From Prunella strophiata (lineage: Eukaryota > Chordata > Aves > Passeriformes > Prunellidae), in contig JAZBQD010000001.1 of the NCBI GenBank assembly GCA_036583965.1, positions 20,380,941-20,444,940 on the forward strand: a DNA stretch of 64,000 nt, written 5' to 3'. Of the stretch, positions 1 through 11,186 are shown piece by piece. A program made the translations under genes and the position numbers. Under the pieces are notes generated by a model. The model was not told the origin of the DNA and made no database searches. It saw only the letters and a program-made list of their open reading frames with translations. Positions within the stretch are counted from its first letter, which is position 1. The number at the start of each line of letters is the position of its first letter.

Positions 1-1717
1 TGACAGACACGGACAGAGCTCGGACACAAACCTGGCACCGAGAGCTGGCCTTGGCACACAGCATGCAGGTGCTGAGAGGAAAAAGGCTCTGTCACTTCCC
101 AGCTGCTCCGTGGCAGCCTAAACCACCACACTGAAACCCTTAAATAATGCTGAGAGCCAGGGAACAGGTGGCAAATGGATTATATGGCAGATGGTGCCTT
201 TTTTAATATTTGTGCTCGCTGCTAATTTACAGAGTCCATAAGCACAGACTCATCTCCTACCTTCTTCACTGCTACCATTAAAAACCTGCATGTGAGGAAA
301 ATAAACACCCACTTCTTTATGCAGGAGCTGCAGAGGGGTATTAGAGATTAGCAGACACCCCATTCCTTAATTACTGCAGGTAAGTGCTGCTGCTTGCAAT
401 TGAATGCATTTAGGGTTTCTTTGGGGCAGGATTCAGAGCCTTGGCGTGGCACTGCTGGGAAATGCAGTTTCCTCCCCCAGCAGAGCCCAGGAAGATGCAG
501 CACAGCGAGGAGCTGCATCTCCACAAGCTCCTGTTTAGTCTTTATGTTAAACCTGGCACAAAATCCACACTCACAGCCAGGCTGCCATGAAATATTTAAG
601 GGAACATTTGCCTGGGAGATGCACAAGCAGCACCAGCAGTAGATGCAAAACGAAGAAAGGAAATAAAAGCAATACTAACCCAAAATGGGGCTGCAATTGC
701 ATTGCTGGAACCTTCTCTGTTCCCCTCACTGGTGTGGGAGCAGAGAGCACAGCAATGTGGGGCCAAGGCCCCTCTCACTGCACAGAGCCTGAGCTGGAGC
801 CTCTCCAGCCACAGATCACTCCATGGACAGGTTCCTCAAGCTTCAATATTTTATTCCATATAAAACACTATTTTATGTTGCTATTAAACCCGGGAGTTTT
901 ATGCTGCTTCTCTCCCATACGTTTATTTCATCATTACAAGTTTTTCTAGGCTCAGCACAGTGACAAAACAACAAAACAATCCCCAAGAGCACCAGTGACT
1001 GCAGAGCCAAGGCTCAGCAACCTGCAGCAGCCAGCACCTCCCAGCCTATGCTCTGCCCCTCCTTCCAGGGATCCAGCTGGGATCCTCCACAGCCTCTGCA
1101 GGGAAAGGCTGCTCATGCCTTTAAACTCCCTAAATATTCTGTGCTCTCTCCAAGCTTTGCTTCTGATTTTCCTTCCCAAAATGTAAAATAAATTGCATTA
1201 AAAATGAATTTTTAGAAATGACCACTGCATTGTGCACACTCGCAGTGATTTGCTTTGAGGGAATCCCAAGGAATTTCCTCTGTGAGGATGGAAAAGCAGC
1301 AGAGCCTGGATCACAGCTGCCCTGTGCCCTTCTCCCACCTTGTGTTACCACCCTGCTACTCCCTAAGGTATTAATTAGGCTGCCAGGAATTAACTGTAAG
1401 GCTGCAAAACTAACCGCAATCAAAGGTCTAAAAAAATAAATATTCACTCCCAAGACTGTTGATCAAACAAACAAACAAACCCTGTGACTGGAGACACAGG
1501 ACTACACAAGGCAGGAACAGGACACTGCTCTCCAACAGAATCAATTAACAGGGGATAATCAATTAACAGGGCTAATCACACACACAGTGTTCAGCCTTCC
1601 AGGCACCAATAAACGTGGAGATTGAAGTTGGAAATAATGTAATTTTGGGGGTTTTAAGTTCATTGCTACTGCGTGCCCATGGCCTTTCATAAGCTTTAGA
1701 CAAGGGGAAAGTGGGAA
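1..1717. other. Unique GC-moderate non-coding DNA
   Basis: No exon with both splice signals and no repeat family is apparent. The short open frames lack protein-like composition. A (CAAA)n-like microsatellite of a few units lies near 1467-1481, and a short duplicated element (TCAATTAACAGG twice) lies near 1548-1572. Confidence 0.5.
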
Positions 1718-2740
1718 GGTCATTAACCCCAAAGGTCACAGGTCATTAACCCCAGGGTCACAGGTCATTAACCCCAAAGGTCACAGTTCATTAACCCCAG
1801 GGTCACAGGTCATTAACCCCAAAGGTCACAGCTCATTAGCCCCAGGGACACAGGTCATTAACCCCAAAGGTCACAGCTCATTATCCCCAAAGGCCCTCAT
1901 TAACCCAAAGGTCACAGCTCATTATTAGGTCCCCCCAGGGCACAAGGTCATTAACCCCAAAGGTCACAGCTCATTAGCCCCAAAGGTCACAGCTCATTAA
2001 CCCCAAAGGTCACAGGTCATTAACCCTAAAGGTCACAGCTCATTAACCCCAAAGGTCACAGCTCATTAGCCCCAGGGTCACAGGTCATTAACCCCAAAGG
2101 TCACAGGTCATTAACCCCAAAGGTCACAGCTCATTAGCCCCAAAGGTCACAGCTCATTAGCCCCAGGGTCACAGGTCATTAACCCCAAAGGTCACAGCTC
2201 ATTAGCCCCAGGGTCACAGGTCATTAACCCCAGGGTCACAGGTCATTAGCCCCAGGGTCACAGCTCATTAGCCCCAAAGGTCACAGCTCATTAACCCCAA
2301 AGGTCACAGCTCATTAACCCCAAAGGTCACAGCTCATTAGCCCCAAAGGTCACAGCTCATTAGCCCCAAAGGTCACAGCTCATTAACCCCAAAGGTCACA
2401 GCTCATTAGCCCCAAAGGTCACAGCTCATTAACCCCAAAGGTCACAGCTCATTAACCCCAAAAGTCACAGCTCATTAACCCCAGGGTCACAGGTCATTAA
2501 CCCCAAAGGTCACAGCTCATTAGCCCCAAAGGTCACAGCTCATTAACCCCAAAGGTCACAGCTCATTAGCCCCAGGGACACAGGTCATTAACCCCAAAGG
2601 TCACAGCTCATTAACCCCAAAGGTCACAGCTCATTAACCCCAAAGGTCACAGCTCATTAGCCCAGGGACACAGGTCATTAACCCCAAAGGTCACAGCTCA
2701 TTAACCCCAAAGGTCACAGCTCATTAGCCCCAAAGGTCAC
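1718..2740. repeat. ~22-23 bp minisatellite (array A), about 45 copies
   Basis: The unit alternates CATTAACCCCAAAGGTCACA with variants CATTAGCCCC and CCAGGGTCACA, followed by GCT or GGT. Every unit carries AAAGGTCA or GGGTCA. Where the variant base is G (CAGGTCATT rather than CAGCTCATT) two AGGTCA half-sites lie head to tail with one base between them (for example 1733-1745), the DR1 arrangement bound by several nuclear receptors. No coding potential is evident. Confidence 0.95.
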
Positions 2741-3706
2741 ATTTTAGGTGACAGGTGGATCAGGACAAACACAGGGAGGAATTCCTTCCCCTCTCCCACC
2801 TAAATGGATGCAGTTAAACCATCCCCTGGTCCCATCACCACACCTGGCCTCAGCATTACCCACACTGTGGGTGTGGGGTGCAGCCCACACTGCATTTAAG
2901 CTTTCTGCTTTTCCCCTGTTTCCACTCCCCTCCTCAGCCCTTCCAGACCCTCAGCCCTTTCTGCCAGGTCAGGACCTGCCCAGGCCAAGGCCACCACAGA
3001 GGGTCCCTGCCCCAAGGCCACCCCAAGGCTCCTTCCCACCCCACCAGGGCAGCTGTGCCTCAGGCTGGTGGTGCCAAAACCCAGCCCCAAGCCCTTCATC
3101 CTGTCCTGCTGCAGCCCAGTGAAATGACCCTATCAAGGTGTTTGATGCAGCAGCCCCAGCCTTCCCCAGAGCTGGGGATGGCAGAGAGGAGGGGGAGCTG
3201 CCTCTCAGGTTCACTGCTCAGGCTCAGGCACTCCCAAAAGCTGCTCTCAGTCAGCAGAGAGTGCCCCAGCAGGGCTGGCCATGGGTGATGGGTAAGGGCT
3301 GGGAATGATTGCTGAGGCACTCAGAGTGAGCTGTTTGATGGCACATCACACACCGGGCACAGCACAGGGACAATCTGGGGACAATTCTCTTGGCCTGGCA
3401 TGTTTGTTGTCACAGAACCCAGGAAGTTCTGGGGCACAGAGATTCCTGGAATGACAACCCCCAGCCATGCCCAGCTCCTCCCCACACTCCACTGAGAACA
3501 CGTCTCAAATGTCATCCCACTTTTCAGGTAAACAGGGACTTTTTCCTCCTTTAAAATACTCCTGAACAGGCAAAACGTTTCCCAGGAGTCAAACAGGACA
3601 TTCCATGGGAAGCAGCAGCAGCAGCTCCCTGCCCCACAGCAGCATTAACTCTGCTTTCTGCTCCAAGTTCAGCACAAACCTTTTTGAATACAAAACATTT
3701 TCAGTC
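2741..3706. other. GC-rich non-coding DNA with a weak terminal-exon candidate
   Basis: This is proline-rich, CT-biased sequence with no clear gene. On the minus strand, 3445 to 3321 reads as an open stretch after a CATTCCAG acceptor. It contains VPVLCPVCDVPS and ends in TGA, and it is in the splice phase (1) needed to follow the exon at 6837-6986. The pyrimidine tract is poor and there is no independent support, so it is not called as an exon. Confidence 0.4.
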
Positions 3707-4060
3707 ATTCCACAGAACCCCTGAGGTTGGAAAATCCCTCCAGGATCAGAGTCCACCCTGTGCCCATCCCCACCCTGTCCCCAGCTCTGAGTGCCAGCTC
3801 CAGGTGCCACCTGCAGGGATGGGCACTCCAACCCTCCCTGGGCAGTTCCTGAGCCCCCTTTCCATGGGGAAATTCCTGCTGTGCCCACCCTGAGCCTGCC
3901 CTGGCCCAGCCTGAGGCCGTTCCCTCTGCTCCTGTCCCTGTTCCCTGGAGCAGAGCCCGGCCTGGGGCTGTGCCCTCCTGGCAGGAGCTGTGCAGAGCCA
4001 CAAGGTCCCCCCTGAGCCTCCTTTTCCTGCACCTTCCCTCCTCTGGGCCCATTTGCTGTT
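3707..4060 (-). mobile_element. CR1 LINE 3' fragment
   Basis: The sequence starts with CACAGAACCCCTGAGGTTGG and proceeds through CAGGGATGGGCACTCCA, CCTTTCCATGGGGAAATTCC and AAGGTCCCCCCTGAGCCTCC. These are the landmarks of the reverse complement of an avian CR1 3' end and terminal reverse-transcriptase region. It is truncated, so not active. Confidence 0.8.
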
Positions 4061-4500
4061 CTCAGCCCTGGTCCCACAGCCCTGCTCCCAGCAGGAACCA
4101 GAATCCCTGGGATCCATCTCTCATTAAAGCTCTCCCACAAACACCAAAGCATTCTGCACCTTCTGCAGAATTCAATCTCCCTGTGCCTTGCTGTGCTACA
4201 CCTCAATTACCAAAAAGATGGAAAACGCACCCTCATTTACATTTTTCACTTAATTGGCAGAGAACTGTTCTAAAAATAGTCCCAAGCATCCCAAGGCAGT
4301 TACAAACATTGCTCTAAAAGTTCCAGATCAGCCAGACCTGCCCAGCCAGGCAGGGATGACCCCTCAGCTGCCACCTTCACAAGGGTTTCACTCAGCACCC
4401 AGAAAAGAGGGATTTCTCCAGGACAACCACACCTCAGCTCTGGCAAAGGATCCAGGCTGAGCTGTCCCAGCATATTTGTAACTAAAAACACCCAGACAAT
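4061..4500. other. Unique spacer between CR1 and the 30-bp array
   Basis: Nothing gene-like is seen. It contains AT-richer bits near 4200-4320. Small open frames on both strands have no splice or start context. Confidence 0.4.
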
Positions 4501-4680
4501 CTGCTGGGGACCTCACCAAGTACTGGGAGTCTGCTGGGGACCTCACCAAGTACTGGGAATCTGCTGGGGACTTCACCAAGTACTGGGAATCTGCTGGGGA
4601 CCTCACCAAGTACTGGGAGTCTGCTGGGGACTTCACCAAGTACTGAGAATCTGCTGGGGACCTCACCAAGTACTGTTCCA
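4501..4680. repeat. 30-bp tandem repeat, 6 copies
   Basis: Six head-to-tail 30-bp units begin CTGCTGGGGACCTCACCAAG and differ only at a C/T and at the G/A near the end. Because the unit is a multiple of three, it gives a periodic minus-strand open frame (SPADSQYLVR/K per unit). That frame has no start, splice or domain support, so it is treated as non-coding. Confidence 0.95.
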
Positions 4681-4829
4681 CGTTGTGCAGGCACCTTGGG
4701 AGTGCCCATTTCAGCTGAGAACGTGCACATTTCAGCTCAGGTGTGAACCCATCTCCATAACCCTGAGGGTGGTTTGCCCTCAGAACCCCCTCAGATGAGG
4801 GAGGAACCAGCTCAGCTGCCCCTAAATGT

Positions 4830-5345
4830 CACAGGGACACGTCCATGACAAACATCCCTGGAGCTCTGAACCCACTCCTGTTGTAGTGTGTTTCTAGATT
4901 TTGTAATAGTTTTGGGTTTTGTATGCCCTTATTTTCCCCAAATGGTTTATCCCAGATTGTATCCCCCCCCTCTAAACCATTCCCAGCTCCCTGCTCTGGC
5001 TCTCTGTCAGTCACTCAGCATCCCATCCCAAGTTCTGGAAAGTTCTGTCCCAGTCATTGTGTGATCAGTCAGAGGCCAAGGTTCAACCCCTCAGGTATTA
5101 TCCTATCCTATCCCAAATGTCCATATTTTAGTGCACATCCCTTGGGATTCTTTATTGCTCAGTGAATGTTATCTACTTTTGGTGTCCACCTCCCTTTCAA
5201 TGTAACCTTGGCACCTCTCCTGGTGCTCTGAGCATGAGGCCCCTGAGGTGCAGGAGCTCCCGTGAGCTCCTGAATAAAACCTTGGATTAACCCTTGCTGA
5301 GAGTCGGCCCCTTTCCTTCACTGGTGTCTCCTCAGTCTCCTGTGC
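4830..5345 (+). mobile_element. Probable endogenous retroviral LTR (solo, degraded)
   Basis: An AT/CT-mixed block ends with CTGAATAAAACCTTGG (polyadenylation signal near 5272) followed by GAGAGTCGGCCCCTTTCC, a layout typical of the R/U5 part of avian ERV LTRs. No viral coding sequence adjoins it. The family assignment is from general resemblance only; exact ends and target-site duplications were not identified. Confidence 0.5.
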
Positions 5346-5415
5346 TGCTGGGCAAACAGCCTGGCTGCCATCCGTGCCCAGGGGCACTGCTGAGTGCCCC
5401 ACTGCTGTCTGCTGT

Positions 5416-6800
5416 GCCAGGGCTGGCCGGGGTCCCTGAGTGGCACCCAGAGGGACTGGTGACAGCAGCACTGGTGACACACTCCTGACACACAGCCCAG
5501 AGAATGCCTCCAAACTGCTCCAGAACCCTCAAATTTAACCCTGGCAGTGCCACCCGTGCCCAGCATTCACCAACACCACCACACACCCGTGTTGCCCAGA
5601 GCTGGCTGGGGTCCCTAAGTGGCACCCAGAGGGACAGAGGGACTGGCAACACACAGCACAGAGAATGCCTCCAAACTGCTCCAGAAACACCCAAATTTAA
5701 CCCTGGCAGTGCCACCCATGCCCAGCATCCACTCCCACATACCCCCATGCTGCCCAGAGCTGGCCAGGGTCCCTGAGTGGCACCCAGAGGGACAGAGGGA
5801 CTGGTGACAGCAGCACTGGTGACACACTCCTGACACACAGCACAGAGAACACCTCCAAACTGCTCCAGAACCCCCAAATTTAACCCCAGCAGTGCCACCT
5901 GTGCCCAGCATGCACCACCACACACCCGTGCTGCCCAGAGCTGGCCAGGGTTCCTGAGTGGCACCCAGAGGGACAGAGGGACTGGTGACAGCAGCACTGG
6001 TGACACACTCCTGACACACAGCCCAGAGAACACCTCCAAACTGCTCCAGAACCCCCAAATTTAACCCCAGCAGTGCCACCCGTGCCCAGCATCCACTCCC
6101 ACACACCCCCGTGCTGCCCAGGGCTGGCTGGGGTCCCTGAGTGGCACCCAGAGGGACAGAGGGACTGGTGACAGCAGCACTGGTGACACACTCCTGACAC
6201 ACAGTCCAGAGAACACCTCCAAACTGCTCCAGAACCCCCAAATTTAACCCTGGCAGTGCCACCCGTGCCCAGCATCCACTCCCACATACCCCCATGCTGC
6301 CCAGAGCTGGCTGGGGTCCCTAAGTGGCTCTCAGAGGGACAGAGGGACTGGTGACAGAAGCACTGGTGACACACTCCTGACACACAGCCCAGAGAACACC
6401 TCCAAACTGCTCCAGAACCCCCAAATTTAACCCCAGCAGTGCCACCCGTGCCCAGCATCCACTCCCACACACCCCCGTGCTGCCCAGAGCTGGCTGGGGT
6501 CCCTGAGTGGCACCCAGAGGGACAGAGGGACTGGTGACAGCAGCACTGGTGACACACTCCTGACACACAGCCCAGAGAACACCTCCAAACTGCTCCAGAA
6601 CCTCCAAATTTAACTCCAGCAGTGCCACCTGTGCCCAGCATGCACCACCACACACCTGTGCTGCCCAGAGCTGGCTGGGGTCCCTGAGTGGCTCTCAGAG
6701 AGACAGAGGGACTGGTGACACACAGCACAGATAAAGCCTCCAAACTGCTTCAAATTTAACCCCAGCAGTGCCACCCGTGCCCAGCATGCACCCCCACACC
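5416..6800. repeat. ~182-bp satellite (array C), about 8 copies
   Basis: GAGCTGGCTGGGGTCCCTGA-type starts recur at about 5417, 5592, 5753, 5934, 6117, 6299, 6481 and 6663, giving a ~182-bp spacing with one shortened copy. Each unit contains an AGAGGGACTGGTGACAG block, a CTCCAAACTGCTCCAGAA block and CAAATTTAACCC. It ends about 40 bp from the splice donor of the minus-strand exon at 6837-6986, so it would be intronic to that gene. Apparent minus-strand proteins of 226-287 residues are repeat artefacts. Confidence 0.92.
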
Positions 6801-6836
6801 CCCCAGAGCTGCTCCTCGGGCCCAGCAGGACCTTAC

Positions 6837-6986
6837 CTGGGAAGGGCGAGGCCAGGAGCGGCACGGTGACGGGGGACAAGGACAGGAGGTGGCAGGGCTG
6901 CAGGCCCGGCGGGGCCTCGGCCTCCAGGGCCACCAGCGCCAGGCCCTGCGTGCCACCCGTGGCTTTAAGGCTGTTCTGGCAACCAC
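6837..6986 (-). CDS. Internal coding exon of an unrecognised gene (exon '3' of a split gene)
   Basis: On the minus strand a pyrimidine-rich acceptor (TCTGCCCCACAG) precedes a 150-bp open exon, followed by the strong donor GTAAGG. It enters and leaves in phase 1. The peptide contains NSLKATGGTQGLALVALEAE and ends HLLSLSPVTVPLLASPFPG. Third codon positions are strongly GC-rich, unlike the flanking satellite, which argues for real coding sequence. It carries no domain I recognise. Its entry phase and style match the exit of the plus-strand exon at 18406-18586 (phase 1, ending LPTLVLAPQLIPG), so I infer both belong to one gene now broken by scaffold orientation. Lineage-specific pseudogenisation cannot be excluded. 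Confidence 0.6.
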
Positions 6987-7129
6987 CTGTGGGGCAGACA
7001 GAGACAGAGAGCCATGAGGGGAGCTGCAGGGGACAGCAGCAGGCCTGGGGACAGCGCTGAGCGTGCTGGGTGTGCACACAGGGTGGAACAGGGTGTCCCA
7101 CCCGGCCCCACGTGTCCCCTCAGGGAGAC
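6987..7129. other. Intronic/unique sequence upstream (minus strand) of the 6837-6986 exon
   Basis: It contains the acceptor pyrimidine tract of the exon (TCTCTGTCTCTGTCTGCCCC on the minus strand). Nothing else is recognisable. Confidence 0.4.
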
Positions 7130-7366
7130 AGTGGAAAAGGCTGCAGGGTCATCAAGTCTAAATCCTGATCAACCGCCTTTTCCCCAGCCCAGGGCACTCA
7201 GTGGCCCCATCCAGTTGCCACCTGCAGGGATGGCACTCCAACCCTCCCTGGCAGTCCTGACCCCCCTTTCCATGGGGAAATGTCCCCCCCCCCTGCTGTG
7301 CCCACCCTGACTGACCTGAGGCTGTTCCCTCTTCTCCTGTCCCATGTTTCCCTGGAGCAGAGCAAG
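7130..7366 (-). mobile_element. CR1 LINE 3' fragment
   Basis: AAAAGGCTGCAGGGTCATCA, CACCTGCAGGGATGGCACTC and CCTTTCCATGGGGAAATG follow the order of a reverse-complemented CR1 3' region. It is truncated. Confidence 0.7.
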
Positions 7367-7560
7367 GAGAAATTCAAGGGGCTGATGGAGAGGGACCAGG
7401 GGGAGGCCACAGAAAAATCATTCTGGGACTGTGAGCAAATCTCTGAATAGCAGAGACTGTGGAGCTGGGCCTGCTCAGGCTGGAAGAAGGGAGGCTGAGA
7501 GGGATCCACCACCCACACAAATCTCCCCAGGGCTGTCGGAGGCCGGGTGCTGCCAGAGCC
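7367..7560 (+). mobile_element. CR1 LINE fragment in the opposite orientation
   Basis: GGAGCTGGGCCTGCTCAGGC followed by GGAAGAAGGGAGGCTGAGAG is the plus-sense of the CR1 motif that appears reverse-complemented in the neighbouring fragment. The two fragments abut tail to tail at about 7366. Confidence 0.5.
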
Positions 7561-8190
7561 GGACAAGGAGCACTGGCCAGGACAGAGCACAGCAAGTTCC
7601 AGACCCAACGGGAGCAAACTTTTCTTCCCATGGCGGGGCAGAGCCCTGGCCACAGCGCTGCCCGGGAGGTGGGCTGGGGTCTCCCTTTTCTTCAGAGCCA
7701 TTGCAAACCCTCCTGGGCACGTTCCTGTGTCCCTGCTGCAGTGACCCTGCCTGGGGCAGGGCTGGCTGGGTGATCCAGAGATCCCCGATGGCCTCAGCCA
7801 TTCCTGAGGGGCCCCAGAGCCCCTTTTGCTGATGGGTGATCCCAAAGCCCGCTCATTCAGTTTCAGGCCAATTGAACCCCACAGATGTGAACACTCACCA
7901 GAGCCCGAGGGATGAGGCGAAGTGACTCACACACAAACTTTCAAGTTATTACATTCAATGAAAAACTTAATAAAAAAGTCAAATATTTTGAACACAGGGA
8001 ACACAATTTTCCTCACTTTTCCAAAGGGTAACAGTCTGATGCCAATCTGAATTTATTCCTTGCTGTATATGCATACCCACTGCTCCCACTCACTGCCTGG
8101 CTGCTCTGCTGTGTCCGGCACATAAATCCCTGAGTTTACAACTCTGGCATCTCTCTCCTTTCATCCAAAAAACCCCTCAGCAGGACACTT
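7561..8190. other. Unique non-coding DNA
   Basis: The first half is GC-rich and possibly diverged CR1 body. The second half (7880-8160) is AT-richer. No supported exon was seen. Confidence 0.4.
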
Positions 8191-8350
8191 CATAGAATCC
8201 CTGAGGCTGGAACAGCCCTCCCAGCCCATGGAGTCCCAGCTGTGCCCATCCCCACCCTGTCCCCAGCCCAGAGCACCTGAGTGTGCCACCTCCAGGGATG
8301 GGCACTCCAACCCTCCTGGGCAGCCCCTGCCAATGGAACCCAGGAATGTC
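8191..8350 (-). mobile_element. CR1 LINE 3' fragment
   Basis: It starts CATAGAATCCCTGAGGCTGG, the reverse-complemented CR1 3' terminus, and continues to CCAGGGATGGGCACTCCAAC. Confidence 0.8.
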
Positions 8351-8774
8351 CCAAATAAACCCTTTAGCCCCTGCACCATTCACTCCCCAGCCTGACAGTG
8401 GCAGGGAGACCTTCAGAGCTCAATCTTGGCTAATTATGTTAAATAAACAAGAACAGGAGCCATAAAACTCATGAGGAGCAAAGCAAATCTGACAAACAGC
8501 AGCTGTTCCTCCCTCCACGCCGAGCTCAGGATTCAGAAATTAAGCAATCATCAGCTCATTGTGGCATCCAGCAAAGCTCAGCCCGGGTGCAAACCCTGCA
8601 GGCTCTGGGAGGCAACTGTGGCTCCACAAATCCCCAGCTGATCCCAGTGCAGGCCTTGCCTTTCCCTGTGTGTCCCAGGGGAACAGGGAGGGAGAATGTG
8701 GGGTGGGGGATGCAGCCCCCAAACTGCTCCAGGGGAGAGAGTCACAGCAGGGACTGGGGTGAGATCACAGGAGC
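8351..8774. other. Unique non-coding DNA
   Basis: No exon, RNA gene or repeat is recognised. Confidence 0.4.
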
Positions 8775-9145
8775 AGGGATTGGGTTGGGCTGGGAGGGAC
8801 CTCAAAGCCCACCCAGTGCCACCCCTGCCATGGCAGGGACACCTCCCACTGTCCCAGCTGCTCCCAGCCCCAGTGTCCAGCCTGGCCTTGGGCACTGCCA
8901 GGGATCCAGGGGCAGCCACAGCTGCTCTGGGCACCCTCTGCCAGCCCTGCCCACCCTGCCAGGGAACAATTCCCAATTCCCAATCTCCCATCCATCCCTG
9001 CCCTCTGGCAGTGGGAGCCATTCCCTGGGTCCTGTCCCTCCATCCTTGTCCCCAGTCCCTCTGCAGCTCTCCTGGAGCCCCTTCAGGCCCTGGCAGGGCT
9101 CTGAGCTCTCCCTGGAGCTGCTCCTCTCCAGGTGAGCACCCCCAG
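8775..9145 (-). mobile_element. CR1 LINE 3' fragment (about 370 bp)
   Basis: GGGAGGGACCTCAAAGCCC, CTGCCATGGCAGGGACACC, GCACTGCCAGGGATCCAGG and GAGCTGCTCCTCTCCAGGTG follow each other as in CR1 3' ends. It is almost identical over ~280 bp to 41573-41870, so both come from the same, relatively young subfamily. Confidence 0.85.
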
Positions 9146-10317
9146 GTGTCCCAGCCTTGTCCCAGCCCTTCACAAACAATTACTTCCCAACAAAATAACC
9201 CCTGCATTAGCAAAACAAGTTCAGTGTTTTCAGTGTCAACAAAACATGTCCATTATTTCCACAGTCATTATTCCTCCATGCCAAGGAACACCTGCAGATG
9301 CACTGAGTAACAGGCACACAGCCAAACAAACCCCACAAAGATTTAAGTTTTGATCTTTTAGCAATGGATAAATGAAAACAGATTTTTCTGCCAGACCAAC
9401 AGTGGAAACTAAAAAACAAATAATAAAGAACCATCAGTGTCCAAGCAATCCAAGTGTTAAACACCAGCTCATTGCTCATTCACCTGGGAAGTGGAACAAC
9501 CCTTCAGCGAGGTCAAACACCTGCCCTCCACGAGCCGTGCTCATTCCCAATTCCAGCTGTCTGCTGCTGGGAGAAACCCACAGAACCTCTCCTGCAGCTC
9601 CTGGGAAAGCTAATGCTGCTGCAAACACGACTGTGCTGTGCCTTCCTGCAGGGCACACGAGCAGAAAGGTTGTTTACTTCTCATTTGATTCTTTTCTTCT
9701 GGAGAGGAGGATGTGATTTCCCCAAAGAGGGCAGGAAAACAGGAGAGTGATGTGAGCCTGGGCAGGCAGAGCCTGTGCTGAGCCACGCTCCTGAGCTGGG
9801 CTGCCTCATTAAACTTGCATCAATCCCCTCATCAAAGTTTCATTGCTCAGCTGAAAGAGAAGTTCGGGTGGTTTCCCCTCCTTTGATGAAGTTCTCTCTC
9901 CCTCTCTCCTGCTGAATAACTCCATGGAGTGGAGGCCATCCTGTGGGTTCACCCCTGGGAGAGCATGGGCAGGGCTCAGCAGCATCCCCCAGAGCCCAGC
10001 TCTGCCACAGGCACTGCCAGCTGGCCCAGGACTCCCCGAGAGCTGGGGGTGTCCACCTGAAAGTTCTCCTCACAAACAAACCAGGTCTGGCTGAGAGCTC
10101 TTTTCAAAAAGGCCTTGAAAGGGTTTTAGAGTTCCCATTAATCACAAGGCACTCACAGGGGGAATTTCAAAAGTTACAGCCAGGAAAAGAGGAGTCAGAC
10201 ACCATCACTGATGTTCCAATGAGGGGGAAATGCAGGATTTTTCCAGCAATGATGTTTTCCCCAGGTCTGGTTTTATCAGGCCATGGTGCACCCTGGCAGT
10301 GAGGTGCAAACTGCCCC
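9146..10317. other. Unique non-coding DNA
   Basis: Mixed composition. An A-rich stretch lies near 9340-9440. No exon with convincing splice sites was found on either strand. Confidence 0.4.
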
Positions 10318-10455
10318 TCTGAATCCCAGAGCCACTGGGGCTGGAAAACCCTCCCAGCCCATGGAGTCCCAGCTGTGCCCATGCCCACCTTGTCCCCAGC
10401 CCAGAGCTCTGAGTGCCACCTCCAGGAGCGGGCACTCCAACCCTCCCTGGGCACT
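10318..10455 (-). mobile_element. CR1 LINE 3' fragment
   Basis: GAATCCCAGAGCCACTGGGG, GTGCCACCTCCAGGAGCGGG and CTCCAACCCTCCCTGGGC are CR1 3'-end landmarks in reverse complement. Confidence 0.75.
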
Positions 10456-10554
10456 TGCAGTGTTCCCAAAACCACGCTCAGTCCTGCTGTGACAGGAGCT
10501 CCCAAAGCTGTGCCTGCATCCAGCCCAGCCCTCACAGCCCCCCAGCCCAGCTGA

Positions 10555-10712
10555 TGGCTGTAAGCAGAATTTTCTGCATTTTTAAGAAGGATTCTCTGCA
10601 TCTTCAAGCTCTGATGTCTTTAAGCAGAATTTTCAGTATTTTAAAGTCGGATTCTGTTCATCTTTAAGCTCAGAGTCTTTAGGCAGTATTTTCACTATTT
10701 TTAAGCTCCAGG
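10555..10712. repeat. ~60-bp degenerate tandem repeat, about 2.5 copies
   Basis: TTTAAGCAGAATTTTC(T/A)G starts recur at about 10560, 10620 and 10679, each followed by a CATTTTTAAG- and CATCTT(C/T)AAGCTC-like block. Confidence 0.75.
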
Positions 10713-11186
10713 ACTTCAGACAGAATTCGCTGTCCCCTCCATTTGACCTCAGCTGCAGATGGAGCCCGATGGTGCCATTGTGACCCTCACCCCTCTCTGA
10801 GTGCAGACAGATGTTCCCAGGTGTGTCAAACAGGGGCTGCTCAGTGTTTGCTGAAAGATTTGTGCTTTACAATCTGCTGGGCAACGGCCCGAGGGGACGT
10901 GGCACCTCCTCCTGGCACTGAGCTGGGCTTCTGTGAGCCTGAGCTGAACCTGCCTCTGAGCTGAGTGGGGGGCACCTCCCCACAGACACCAGAGACCCCA
11001 AAAGGGCCCAGGAAGGTGCAGAGATGTGTGGGGTGGAAGGATTCTGCAGCAGGGAGGTGATGGGAAAATGTGAATGAGACAGGAGGGGGTGGGGACATTT
11101 CAGTGGATAAAGTCAGATTTGTGGGAAACTTTCACCTCGTGTGCAATAAAAGGCTCCTTTGTCTGTGTTGAGAGTTCCTAAAAAAG
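10713..11186. other. Unique sequence ending in an LTR-like polyadenylation region
   Basis: The last part, GTGCAATAAAAGGCTCCTTT (about 11141-11160), has an AATAAA signal followed by a GTCTGTGTTG stretch, like the R region of an LTR. It lies immediately before composite minisatellite D. No other ERV landmark was seen. Confidence 0.35.

Noticed and set aside
3321..3445. Terminal exon of the split gene on the minus strand
   Set aside because: Phase fits, but that has a one-in-three chance, and the acceptor tract is weak. Kept only as a note.
8587..9310. Open frames of 180-210 residues at 8.6-9.3 kb, and similar at 41.4-42.1 kb
   Set aside because: They are translations of CR1 3' fragments and recur at each CR1 copy.
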